Shown: piece after piece, positions 16,362 to 23,269 of the stretch | Numbering within the stretch: the first letter of the stretch is position 1 | Layout: every line of letters begins with the position of its first letter | NCBI RefSeq assembly: GCF_014648495.1 | Contig: NZ_BMRF01000008.1 | Coordinates: forward strand, 1 to 64,000 | Length of the DNA: 64,000 nucleotides | Reading direction: 5' to 3' | From: Actinomadura cremea | Lineage (GTDB): Bacteria > Actinomycetota > Actinomycetes > Streptosporangiales > Streptosporangiaceae | Made by a program: the position numbers and the translations under genes | Notes under the pieces: model-generated | What the model saw: only the letters and a program-made list of their open reading frames with translations | Database searches by the model: none | What the model was told of the DNA's origin: nothing

Positions 16362-16388
16362 AGGGAACGGGGGCGAACGGGTATGAAT
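16358..16388 (+). promoter_or_regulatory. Promoter of the manganese riboswitch transcript
   Basis: TTGAAG (16358-16363), 18 bp, TATGAA(T) (16382-16388). This is one of the better -35/-10 pairs in the window. Transcription would start about 16395, just before the conserved 5' part of the riboswitch. Confidence 0.55.
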
Positions 16389-16396
16389 GGGATGCA

Positions 16397-16508
16397 GCGA
16401 AGGGGAGTAGTCCTGTAACACCGCTGGTCGACATACTGGACGTCCGAGGACGTCCCGGCCATCGGGCCCCCGGGAGACCGGCGGGTGGACGAGACCTTCG
16501 GCCAGGCA
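16397..16508 (+). promoter_or_regulatory. yybP-ykoY (Mn2+) riboswitch
   Basis: The conserved 5' block GAAGGGGAGTAG lies at 16399-16410 and the conserved 3' block GACGAGACCTTCGGC at 16488-16502, the two signatures of the yybP-ykoY class, with paired GC-rich arms between them (GGACGTCC at 16439-16446 and the GGCC-rich stem around 16457-16480). The element sits directly upstream of a UPF0016 Mn2+ exporter, a known target of this class. About 105 bases separate it from the start codon, enough for an expression platform. Confidence 0.85.
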
Positions 16509-16612
16509 TGATGCGGCCCGCACCCCCCGTGCGGGGCGTTCCATCGTGCCGGGCCGAGTGGTCCTCCCCGAGGTGCGGAGCGCTCTGCCCGGCCCCGGCA
16601 GAAAGCGCCGCA

Positions 16613-17197
16613 ATGAGCTTCGATCCGCTGGCGGTCCTCACCGCGTTCGGCCTGATCTTCCTCGCCGAACTCCCCGACAAGACGATGTTCGCGTCCCTGG
16701 CCATGGGCACGCGGATGCGCCCCCTGTACGTCTGGTTCGGCACGTCCACCGCGTTCGCCGTGCACGTGGCGCTCGCGGTGGGCGCCGGGAGCCTGCTGAG
16801 CCTGCTGCCGGGGACGGCCGTGAAGCTGGTGTCGGCCGCGCTGTTCGCCTTCGGCGCCCTCATGCTGTGGCGGGGCGGCGGCGATGACGGCGGGGAGGAC
16901 GCGGGCGGCAGGACCGTCACGGCCTTCTGGCCGGTCTACACGGCGGCGTTCATGGCCGTGTTCGTCAGCGAGTGGGGCGACCTGACGCAGATCACCACCG
17001 CGAACCTGGCCGCCACCAACGGCTGGCTGCCGACGGCGATCGGCTCGGCCGCCGCGCTGATGTCGGTGTCGGCGCTGGCCCTGCTCGCGGGCCGGTTCAT
17101 CGCCAAGCGCGTCCCGCTGCGGACCGTGCAGCGCATCGGGGCCCTGTGCATGGCGGGCCTGGCGGCCTGGACGCTCGTCGAGGCGTTCACCGGCTGA
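16613..17197 (+). CDS. UPF0016/TMEM165-GDT1 family Mn2+ (Ca2+) exporter
   Basis: 194 residues, about six transmembrane segments in two inverted repeats. Each repeat carries the acidic ExGD-type motif: FLAELPDKTMFASLAMG near residue 16 and FVSEWGDLTQITTANLAA near residue 118. The hydrophilic link GGGDDGGEDAGG separates the halves. Bacterial members export Mn2+. The yybP-ykoY riboswitch in the leader supports manganese as substrate and induction by excess Mn2+. No strong ribosome-binding site is visible before ATG 16613. A GC-rich hairpin follows the stop. Confidence 0.92.
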   Translation: MSFDPLAVLTAFGLIFLAELPDKTMFASLAMGTRMRPLYVWFGTSTAFAVHVALAVGAGSLLSLLPGTAVKLVSAALFAFGALMLWRGGGDDGGEDAGGRTVTAFWPVYTAAFMAVFVSEWGDLTQITTANLAATNGWLPTAIGSAAALMSVSALALLAGRFIAKRVPLRTVQRIGALCMAGLAAWTLVEAFTG

Positions 17198-17199
17198 CG

Positions 17200-17222
17200 G
17201 GGCCGGGTCCGGCCCCCGGCCC
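17200..17222 (+). terminator. Candidate hairpin terminator after the Mn2+ exporter
   Basis: GGGCCGGG (17200-17207) and CCCGGCCC (17215-17222) pair perfectly around a 7-base loop three bases after the stop codon. There is no T-tract, as is common for actinobacterial terminators. Confidence 0.5.
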
Positions 17223-17288
17223 GGCCTTGACAGCGGGTGCGCCGCCGCGAGGATGGAGACGACCTGGCGGGCCGCGAAGGGGCCGACG

Positions 17289-18569
17289 ATGGTGCAGGGA
17301 CGACCGCGGGCGACGATCGGCTACGACGACATCGACTTCTCCGACCTGGACTTCTGGGCGCGCCCCCTGGACGAGCGCGAGGCCGCGTTCGCGCTGCTGC
17401 GGGAACGGCCCCGGGCGCCGTTCTTCGCCGAGTCCGAGAGCGAGGACTTCGGGCTGGGCGTGGGGCCGGGCTACTACGTGCTGACGCGGCACGCGGACGT
17501 CCTGGAGGCGAGCCGGCACCCGGACGTCTTCAGCTCGGCGGGCGGCGTGCGGATCGGCGAGCGGCCGCCCGAGTCCCTCGCGGTGTTCGACTCGATGATC
17601 GGGATGGACGACCCGCGGCACGCGCGGCTCCGCCGGATCGTGTCGCGGGCGTTCACCCCGCGGATGATCGAGCGGTTCGCGGGCGACGTGGAGCAGGCGG
17701 CCGCGGACGTCGTGGACGCGGTCGCCGAGCGGGGTTCGTGCGACTTCGTCGCCGAGCTGGCCGCCCCGCTGCCGCTGCGGATCATCTGCGACCTGATGGG
17801 AATCGACGCGAAGGACCGCGCGTTCGTCTTCGACCGGACGAACGCCATCCTCGGCGCCGAGGACCCCGAGTACGCGGCCGGGCACGACGACCCGGTCACG
17901 GCGACCCTGCGGGCCGCGACCGAGCTGGGCGATCTCGTCGAGGACCTGGCGCGGGTGCGCGCCGAGCGGCCCACCGACGACCTCACGACCGCGCTGATCA
18001 ACGCGAACCCCGACGGGGAGCGGCTGACCCGGCAGGAGATCGCGTCGTTCTTCGTGCTGCTCGTCATCGCGGGCAACGAGACGACCCGCAACGCGATCTC
18101 GCACGGCCTCGTGCTGCTGACCGGCCACCCCGAGCAGCGTGCGCGCTGGGCGTCGGACTTCGACGGGTACGCGCGGACGGCCGTCGAGGAGATCGTCCGC
18201 GTCGCGTCCCCCGTGGTGTACATGCGCCGGACGGTGACCCGCGACCACGAGACGGCGGGCGGGCAGCGGTTCGCGGCGGGTGACAAGGTGCTGCTGTGCT
18301 ACTGGTCGGCGAACCGGGACGAGTCGGTGTTCGACGCCCCGCACCGGTTCGACATCGCCCGCGACCCGAACCCGCACATCGGGTTCGGCGCCGCCGGACC
18401 GCACTTCTGCCTCGGCGCCCACCTGGCCCGGCGGGAGATCACCGTCATGTTCCGCGAGCTGTTCCGCCGCGTGCCCGACATCCGGGCGTCCGGCGAACCG
18501 GAGCGGCTGCGCTCCAGCTTCATCAACGGGATCAAGCGGCTGCCCTGCGAGTTCACGCCCGTCCGCTGA
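17289..18569 (+). CDS. Cytochrome P450
   Basis: 426 residues, a soluble class I bacterial P450. The I-helix is LLVIAGNETTRNAISHG, the ExxR motif lies in AVEEIVRVASPVVYMRRTV, and the haem loop FGAAGPHFCLGAHLARRE carries the axial Cys. The VVYMRR and SFINGIKRLP neighbourhoods resemble the steroid/terpene-type P450s of actinobacteria; the substrate is not assignable. I start at ATG 17289 because AAGGGG lies six bases before it; ATG 17253 is in frame but has no spacing from its GAGG. No ferredoxin or reductase gene is adjacent, so electrons must come from a partner elsewhere. Confidence 0.93.
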   Translation: MVQGRPRATIGYDDIDFSDLDFWARPLDEREAAFALLRERPRAPFFAESESEDFGLGVGPGYYVLTRHADVLEASRHPDVFSSAGGVRIGERPPESLAVFDSMIGMDDPRHARLRRIVSRAFTPRMIERFAGDVEQAAADVVDAVAERGSCDFVAELAAPLPLRIICDLMGIDAKDRAFVFDRTNAILGAEDPEYAAGHDDPVTATLRAATELGDLVEDLARVRAERPTDDLTTALINANPDGERLTRQEIASFFVLLVIAGNETTRNAISHGLVLLTGHPEQRARWASDFDGYARTAVEEIVRVASPVVYMRRTVTRDHETAGGQRFAAGDKVLLCYWSANRDESVFDAPHRFDIARDPNPHIGFGAAGPHFCLGAHLARREITVMFRELFRRVPDIRASGEPERLRSSFINGIKRLPCEFTPVR

Positions 18570-18627
18570 GGCTTCGGCGCCATCGAGGCTTCGGCGTCGA
18601 GGCTTCGGCGTCACTGAGGCTTTGGCG
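18568..18627 (+). repeat. Four-copy direct repeat between P450 and dps
   Basis: GAGGCTTCGGCG occurs at 18568-18579, 18585-18596 and 18599-18610, and with one change (GAGGCTTTGGCG) at 18616-18627. The start-to-start spacing is 17, 14 and 17 bp. The first copy overlaps the P450 stop codon. The block lies 90-150 bp before the dps start, where regulator binding is plausible; no known motif is recognised. Confidence 0.7.
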
Positions 18628-18717
18628 TCCCATTTGGACGCTTTGCGGTGCCCTTGGTGCGACTCCGGGGAGGTTAGGGGCGGTTCTACACGATCGCCTA
18701 CTTTCGAGGAGCTGTGC

Positions 18718-19323
18718 ATGGCGGCCGACCGCTCGACGAACACGACCCGCTCCAGCCAGCCGTGGCTGCACGTGGACGGCACGGAGATCCAGGAGTTCGG
18801 GACCATGCGGATGTTCCCGCTGGGCCTGTCCCGTGACGCACGCGAGTACTCCTGCCAGCGGCTCAACCAGGTCCTGGCCGATTCCCAGATCCTCTACAGC
18901 CTCTACAAGAAGCACCACTGGCTGATGCGCGGGCCGACCTTCTACCAGCTGCATCTGCTGCTGGACAAGCACGCCGGGGAGCAGCTGGAGCTGGTGGACA
19001 CGATCGCCGAGCGCGTCCAGACGCTCGGCGGCGTCGCCGTCGGCGACCCGCGCCACGTCGCGGAGGTCACCGTCATCCCGCGCCCGCCGAACGGCGTCGA
19101 GGAGGTCCCGGCCATGCTGTCGCGCCTGATCGAGGCGCACGAGACCATCCTCGTGGCCTGCCACGACGCGGCGGCGCGCACGCAGGAGATGGGCGACGAC
19201 GGGACGAACGACCTGCTGGTCTCCGAGGTGATCCGCACCAACGAGCTGCAGACGTGGTTCCTGATCGAGCACCTCGTCGACACCCCGCTCGTCGAGCGCC
19301 CGCACCGCTCGTCGCCGCACTGA
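18718..19323 (+). CDS. dps: Dps-family ferritin-like DNA-protection protein
   Basis: 201 residues. LNQVLADSQILYSLYKKHHWLMRGPTFYQLHLLLDKHAGEQLELVDTIAERV contains the conserved Dps ferroxidase ligands (H..W...G..F..LH...D...E..D..AER) that store iron and consume peroxide at the dodecamer interface. The N-terminal ~45 residues extend beyond minimal Dps, and the C-terminus ends in a His/Arg-rich tail (ERPHRSSPH). GAGGAG lies six bases before ATG 18718. Monocistronic, with a 148-bp upstream region containing the direct repeats and a short hairpin after the stop. Confidence 0.93.
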   Translation: MAADRSTNTTRSSQPWLHVDGTEIQEFGTMRMFPLGLSRDAREYSCQRLNQVLADSQILYSLYKKHHWLMRGPTFYQLHLLLDKHAGEQLELVDTIAERVQTLGGVAVGDPRHVAEVTVIPRPPNGVEEVPAMLSRLIEAHETILVACHDAAARTQEMGDDGTNDLLVSEVIRTNELQTWFLIEHLVDTPLVERPHRSSPH

Positions 19324-19324
19324 C

Positions 19325-19339
19325 GGCCCGTGCCGGGCC
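19325..19339 (+). terminator. Short hairpin after dps
   Basis: GGCCCG-TGC-CGGGCC directly after the dps stop. It is small, so it is only a possible terminator. Confidence 0.3.
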
Positions 19340-19403
19340 GGTCCCGGTAGGCCCCGGTAGCGTGTCGCCGTCCGTACCGCCGGGAACGGGAAAGCGGGGG
19401 CAC

Positions 19404-19805
19404 ATGCGCGTCGAGCTGGTGACGATCGTCGTCGACGACTACGACCGGGCGATCGGGTTCTTCACGGGCGTCCTCGGCTTCGACCTGGCCGAGGACGCCC
19501 CCGCGCGGACGAACGACGGCCGCGCGAAGCGGTGGGTCGTCGTCCGCCCGCCCGGGGGCGGGACCGGGATCCTGCTCGCGCGGGCGGACGGCGAGCGGCA
19601 GGCGGCCGCGGTCGGGGAGCAGGTCGCCGGGCGCGTGGGGTTCTTCCTGCGCGTGGACGACTTCGACGCCGAGTACGCGCGGCTCGCGGCCGCGGGCGTC
19701 GAGTTCGCGACCGCGCCGCGCACCGAGCCGTACGGGCGCGTGGCGGTGTTCCTCGACATCGCGGGCAACCGCTGGGACCTGCTCGGCCCCGCGCCCGTCG
19801 CCTGA
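19404..19805 (+). CDS. VOC-superfamily (glyoxalase/dioxygenase-fold) protein
   Basis: 133 residues with two beta-alpha-beta-beta-beta halves. LVTIVVDDYDRAIGFFTGVLGFDLAEDA starts the first, VGFFLRVDDFDAEYARLAAAGVEFATAP the second, and the end AVFLDIAGNRWDLLGP is the usual closing strand. The typical N-terminal metal His is replaced (VTIVVDD) and no Glu closes the site, so it may be a binding or resistance-type VOC protein rather than a glyoxalase. ATG 19404 follows a GGGGG stretch. It lies 80 bp after dps in the same direction. Confidence 0.85.
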   Translation: MRVELVTIVVDDYDRAIGFFTGVLGFDLAEDAPARTNDGRAKRWVVVRPPGGGTGILLARADGERQAAAVGEQVAGRVGFFLRVDDFDAEYARLAAAGVEFATAPRTEPYGRVAVFLDIAGNRWDLLGPAPVA

Positions 19806-20058
19806 CCCGTGCTGCCCCCTTCTGCCCCCTTCTGACCCCGTCTGGACCCCCCTCCGGTGACCCGAATCGTCGCGCGGTGAGACCGTTGCGGCCGGATGCG
19901 GACGGTGGGCGGGCGGATGCGGGGAGCCCTGCCCGCACCGTGCGCGGATGGTGGTAGTCAGGTGTCGACGCGGGCGGCGGCGAGGGGGTTCGGGTGGGGA
20001 TTCGGACGGACGTGCACGGTTCGGCCCGGGACGCCGGGTGAGGTTCGGGGGCGTCCCG

Positions 20059-21513
20059 ATGGGCGCGGACCGGGCTCGCCGGGCGGCGACCGGGGAACTG
20101 GCGGCGCGGCTGGCCGACGCGGCCCGCGCCGCGTTCACGCAGGCCCGGGACGCCCATCCCGGCGAGAGGTTCTACTGCTACGGGCTCTTCACCGGCGCGC
20201 TCATGGAGTACGTCCTGCCGACGTGCAGCTCGGAGCAGGGGCTGCGGGCGGTGGCGCGCGTGTACGCGGGCGAGTTCGGGCGCACGGTCGGGGAGCAGGC
20301 CGGCGAGCTGCGGTGGAGCCCGGCGGACTCGCCGCACCACATGCTCGGCGAGCACCATTTCGGCGCCGTCGCGGAGCTGCTGGAGAGCCGCGGCGACGTC
20401 GGGGCGATGGCCTCCGCCGCGGCCGCCGCCGAGGCGGAGGCCCGGCTGGAGGCGTGCTTCCGGGCGCTGGCCCGGCTGGACGACGAGGGGTTCTTCGGGC
20501 GCGGGGACGACCGCGCCCAGGTGATCGTCACGGTGCTGCAGGGCGACCAGAGCGACCGGAGCCGGCTGGAGAACGCGCGGCGGCTGAACCCGCCCGCGGC
20601 CGTGGAGCGGCTCGCGCGCGACCTGGACGTGCCCGACCCGGCCGGGACGTCCACGACGCTCGGCTCGACGGGGACGTACCAGGTCACGGCCCTCGCGTAC
20701 GCGGCGGAGGCGGGGCTGCTCGTGGCGTGCGGGTCGGGCGGCGAGGTGTTCGCGTGGGACACGGCCGGCGGCCGCGAGGTCCTGGCGGCGGAGCACGCCG
20801 CGAACTACTGGGCGGCCGCGATCTCGGCGGACGGCCGGACGCTCGTCCTGCGCGACGGGCGGGGGCCGGTGCGCGTCGACCTGCCGGACGGGACGCGCCG
20901 CGCGGCGGGCTTCGACGACGCGTGGGACGTCGCGGTGTCGCCGGACGGCACCGTCACGGCCGCCGCGGGCGGGACCGTCCGGGCGTTCGAGGCGGGGCGC
21001 GAGCGGTGGCGGCTGGAGCGTCCGGCGTCGGCGGCGCGGTTCTGCGCCGACGGGACGCTGCTGGCGATCGTCGGCGACGGCCGGGAGAAGGGCGTCGCGG
21101 TGCTGGACGCGGCCGACGGGTCGGTCGTGCGGGAGCTGGTCCGGACGGGTCCGACGGTGCGGCACCGGGTGGCGTGGTCGGCCGACGGGGGCCTGCTCGC
21201 GGTCGCCGATCCGGAGTCGGTCGCGCTGTGGCGCCGGGACGGGCGGGCCTTCGCCCCCGGCCGGGCGCTCGCGTTTCCGGCGACGGTCGGCGCACCCGCC
21301 GACCTGGCGTTCTCGCCGGATGGAACGGTCCTTGCGACGGCGCACGAGGACGGCGACGTCCACGTCTGGGAGATCGGCACCGGACGGCACGTGCGGCGGC
21401 TGCGCGGGCCGCAGGAGTCGATGAGCGCGGTCGTCTGGCTGGACGGCGCGCGGCTGGCGGCGGCCGGACGCGACGTCGACTTGGGGCCGCCGGTCCACGT
21501 GTTTCAGTTGTAG
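20059..21513 (+). CDS. DUF4303-like protein with C-terminal WD40-type repeats
   Basis: 484 residues. The first ~180 resemble DUF4303 (ERFYCYGLFTGALMEYVLPTCSSEQGL, LRWSPADSPHHMLGEHHF). Residues ~200-484 are a beta-propeller-like region with recurring VAVSPDGTV, AFSPDGTVLATAHEDGDVHVWEI and AWSADGGLLAVADPESVALW units, about six blades. No signal peptide; probably cytoplasmic. DUF4303 and SMI1/KNR4 domains, the latter in the convergent neighbour, both occur among polymorphic-toxin immunity proteins, so an immunity or scaffold role is possible but unproven. Start ATG 20059 is chosen because the codons before it are Arg/Gly-rich and non-conserved in style; no strong ribosome-binding site. Its 3' end overlaps the next gene by 10 bp. 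Confidence 0.7.
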   Translation: MGADRARRAATGELAARLADAARAAFTQARDAHPGERFYCYGLFTGALMEYVLPTCSSEQGLRAVARVYAGEFGRTVGEQAGELRWSPADSPHHMLGEHHFGAVAELLESRGDVGAMASAAAAAEAEARLEACFRALARLDDEGFFGRGDDRAQVIVTVLQGDQSDRSRLENARRLNPPAAVERLARDLDVPDPAGTSTTLGSTGTYQVTALAYAAEAGLLVACGSGGEVFAWDTAGGREVLAAEHAANYWAAAISADGRTLVLRDGRGPVRVDLPDGTRRAAGFDDAWDVAVSPDGTVTAAAGGTVRAFEAGRERWRLERPASAARFCADGTLLAIVGDGREKGVAVLDAADGSVVRELVRTGPTVRHRVAWSADGGLLAVADPESVALWRRDGRAFAPGRALAFPATVGAPADLAFSPDGTVLATAHEDGDVHVWEIGTGRHVRRLRGPQESMSAVVWLDGARLAAAGRDVDLGPPVHVFQL

Positions 21514-22178
21514 AGCCAGGGGCCCGGATGGGCTTCGCGGAAGCGGTCGAGGGTCTCGGCGTCGCGGGCGCGGACGGAGAGCCAGGCGCCGCCGCCGTCG
21601 CACAGCAGCACGCCCTCGCCCGCGTAGAAGCGCTGCCCGTAGTCGGGGAACGCCAGCCGGGTGAAGTGCCGGTCGAGGTCGTCGGCGAGGTCGTCGGCGA
21701 GGTCGCGGTGGTCGCAGTGGCCCTCGGCCTGCGTCGCCTCGGACAGGACGATCTCGAGGCAGGCGGTGGAGAAGGCGTCGAGCCACGGCTTCCACGGGCC
21801 GTCGTCGGCGCTCACGCGGACGGGCGGATCCGCGCCGTCCATGTCCGTGACGAGGACGCCCCACGCCGCGACGCCCTGGTTCTCCTCGCGGAACACGACC
21901 CCGCCCGCGTGCAGGTAGAAGCCGTCCGGGGGCAGCAGCCCGTGCAGGTTGGTGTGCAGGTCGGTGCGGCGGCCGAAGAGCGCGTAGCCCTCCCGCAGGG
22001 CGGCGGGCAACCGGACGCCGAGGCGCTCCTCGGCGGCGTCCAGTTCGGTGTCGGACGCGCCGTCGCCGGGGCCGAGCGGGGCGTCCCAGTGGGCGGCGAA
22101 CCCCCGGACGTACGCCCAGGCGGCCTCCCGGTCGTGGAGGGCGGGCGGGAGGTCGCGGACGATGTCGAAACCGGTCAC
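21504..22178 (-). CDS. SMI1/KNR4-family protein
   Basis: 224 residues. SDTELDAAEERLGVRLPAALREGYALFGRRTDLHTNLHGLLPPDGFYL is the SUKH/SMI1 core (acidic helix, LPAALRE..Y...GR, then LLPP). The C-terminal half has FSTACLEIVLSEATQ and YAGEGVLLCDGGGAWLSVRARDAETLDRF. In bacteria this superfamily includes many toxin-immunity proteins; no toxin gene is adjacent. GTG 22178 is preceded by TAGGTT at seven bases, so translation may be leaderless. Convergent with, and overlapping by 10 bp, the propeller protein. Confidence 0.8.
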   Translation of the reverse strand: MTGFDIVRDLPPALHDREAAWAYVRGFAAHWDAPLGPGDGASDTELDAAEERLGVRLPAALREGYALFGRRTDLHTNLHGLLPPDGFYLHAGGVVFREENQGVAAWGVLVTDMDGADPPVRVSADDGPWKPWLDAFSTACLEIVLSEATQAEGHCDHRDLADDLADDLDRHFTRLAFPDYGQRFYAGEGVLLCDGGGAWLSVRARDAETLDRFREAHPGPWLYN

Positions 22179-22242
22179 GGGCGCGAACCTACCGGTCCCC
22201 GGTCCGTCCTGACCGGTGCTCCGCCGACCCGGTCAAGGGTTC

Positions 22243-22269
22243 CTGTACGGAACGTACAGAGCGTACAGT
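22243..22269 (+). promoter_or_regulatory. Operator and leaderless promoter of the epimerase gene
   Basis: CTGTACG (22243-22249), three bases, CGTACAG (22253-22259) is a perfect inverted repeat. A third half-site CGTACAG follows at 22262-22268 and overlaps TACAGT (22264-22269), which lies exactly six bases before ATG 22276. A TetR- or MarR-type repressor bound here would cover the -10. No regulator gene of that kind is adjacent. Confidence 0.6.
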
Positions 22270-22275
22270 TGGCCC

Positions 22276-23265
22276 ATGCGATTGCTGATACTCGGAGGAA
22301 GCGAGTTCGTCGGACGGGCCGTCGTCGAGGACGCCCTCGCGCGCGGCTGGGACGTGACCGTCCTCAACCGGGGACGGAACGAGCCGCCGCCGGGCGCGAC
22401 GGTCCTGCGCGGGGACCGGACGGCGCCCGACGGCCTCGAGGCGCTCGCGGACGGCGAATGGGACGCGGTCGTCGACACCTGGTCGTGGGCGCCGACCGCC
22501 GTGCGCGACGCCGCGCGCCTCCTCGCGGGACGCGCCGAACGGTTCGTCTACGTGTCCAGCCGCTCCGTCTACCCCCTGCCGTCGCCGGCCGGAACCGGCG
22601 AGGACGCACCCGTCGTGGAGGGCTCGCCGGACGACGACGGCGGGGGCGACTACGCGCGGGCGAAGCGCGGCGGCGAACTCGCCGCGCTCGACGCGTTCGG
22701 CGACGACAGGACCGTCCTGGTCCGGGCGGGGCTGATCCTGGGCCCGTACGAGAACGTCGGACGGCTGCCGTGGTGGCTGACACGGATCGCCGCGGGCGGC
22801 CCCGTCCTGGCGCCCGGCCCCCGCGACCTCGGACTCCAGTACATCGACGCCCGCGACCTCGCCGCCTGGACGCTGGACGCGGTCGAGAACCGGCTCTCCG
22901 GCCCCTACAACCTGGTGAGCGCCCCGCACCACACGACGATGGGCGAACTCCTCGAAGCCTGCGTCCGGGCGACGGGCTCCGACGCACGACTCGTCTGGAC
23001 CGACCCGGAGCCGATCCTCAACGCGGGCATCGAGCCGTGGACCGAACTCCCCATCTGGCTACCGCGCGGCGACCTCTACGACACCCTGCACCTGGCGAAC
23101 GTGGACCGCGCCCTGGCCACCGGGCTGCGCTGCCGCCCCGTCGAGGAGACGGTCGCGGACACGTGGGCATGGCTGCGCACGCTCGGAGGACGCGCCCCCC
23201 AACGCCCCGACCGCCCGTCCCCCGGCCTGCCGCCCGACAAGGAGGCCCGAGTTCTGGACCGCTGA
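22276..23265 (+). CDS. NAD-dependent epimerase/dehydratase-fold reductase
   Basis: 329 residues of the extended short-chain dehydrogenase fold. ILGGSEFVGRAVVEDALARG is the nucleotide loop, VVDTWSWAP follows the fourth strand, and FVYVSSRSVYP carries the Ser. The catalytic YxxxK is present as DYARAKRGGE. RAGLILGPYENVGRLPWWLTRIAAGG and LQYIDARDLAAWTLDAVE are typical of the atypical reductase/RNA-binding-like subgroup common in actinobacteria. ATG 22276 follows a -10 by six bases. The substrate is unknown. Only 4 bp separate it from the convergent SARP gene. Confidence 0.87.
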   Translation: MRLLILGGSEFVGRAVVEDALARGWDVTVLNRGRNEPPPGATVLRGDRTAPDGLEALADGEWDAVVDTWSWAPTAVRDAARLLAGRAERFVYVSSRSVYPLPSPAGTGEDAPVVEGSPDDDGGGDYARAKRGGELAALDAFGDDRTVLVRAGLILGPYENVGRLPWWLTRIAAGGPVLAPGPRDLGLQYIDARDLAAWTLDAVENRLSGPYNLVSAPHHTTMGELLEACVRATGSDARLVWTDPEPILNAGIEPWTELPIWLPRGDLYDTLHLANVDRALATGLRCRPVEETVADTWAWLRTLGGRAPQRPDRPSPGLPPDKEARVLDR

Positions 23266-23269
23266 CGCC

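Noticed and set aside
11403-16613. Very long antisense open frame through the P-type ATPase gene and beyond
   Set aside because: No domain is recognisable, and composition is Arg/Pro/Gly-rich as expected for a shadow of GC-rich coding DNA.
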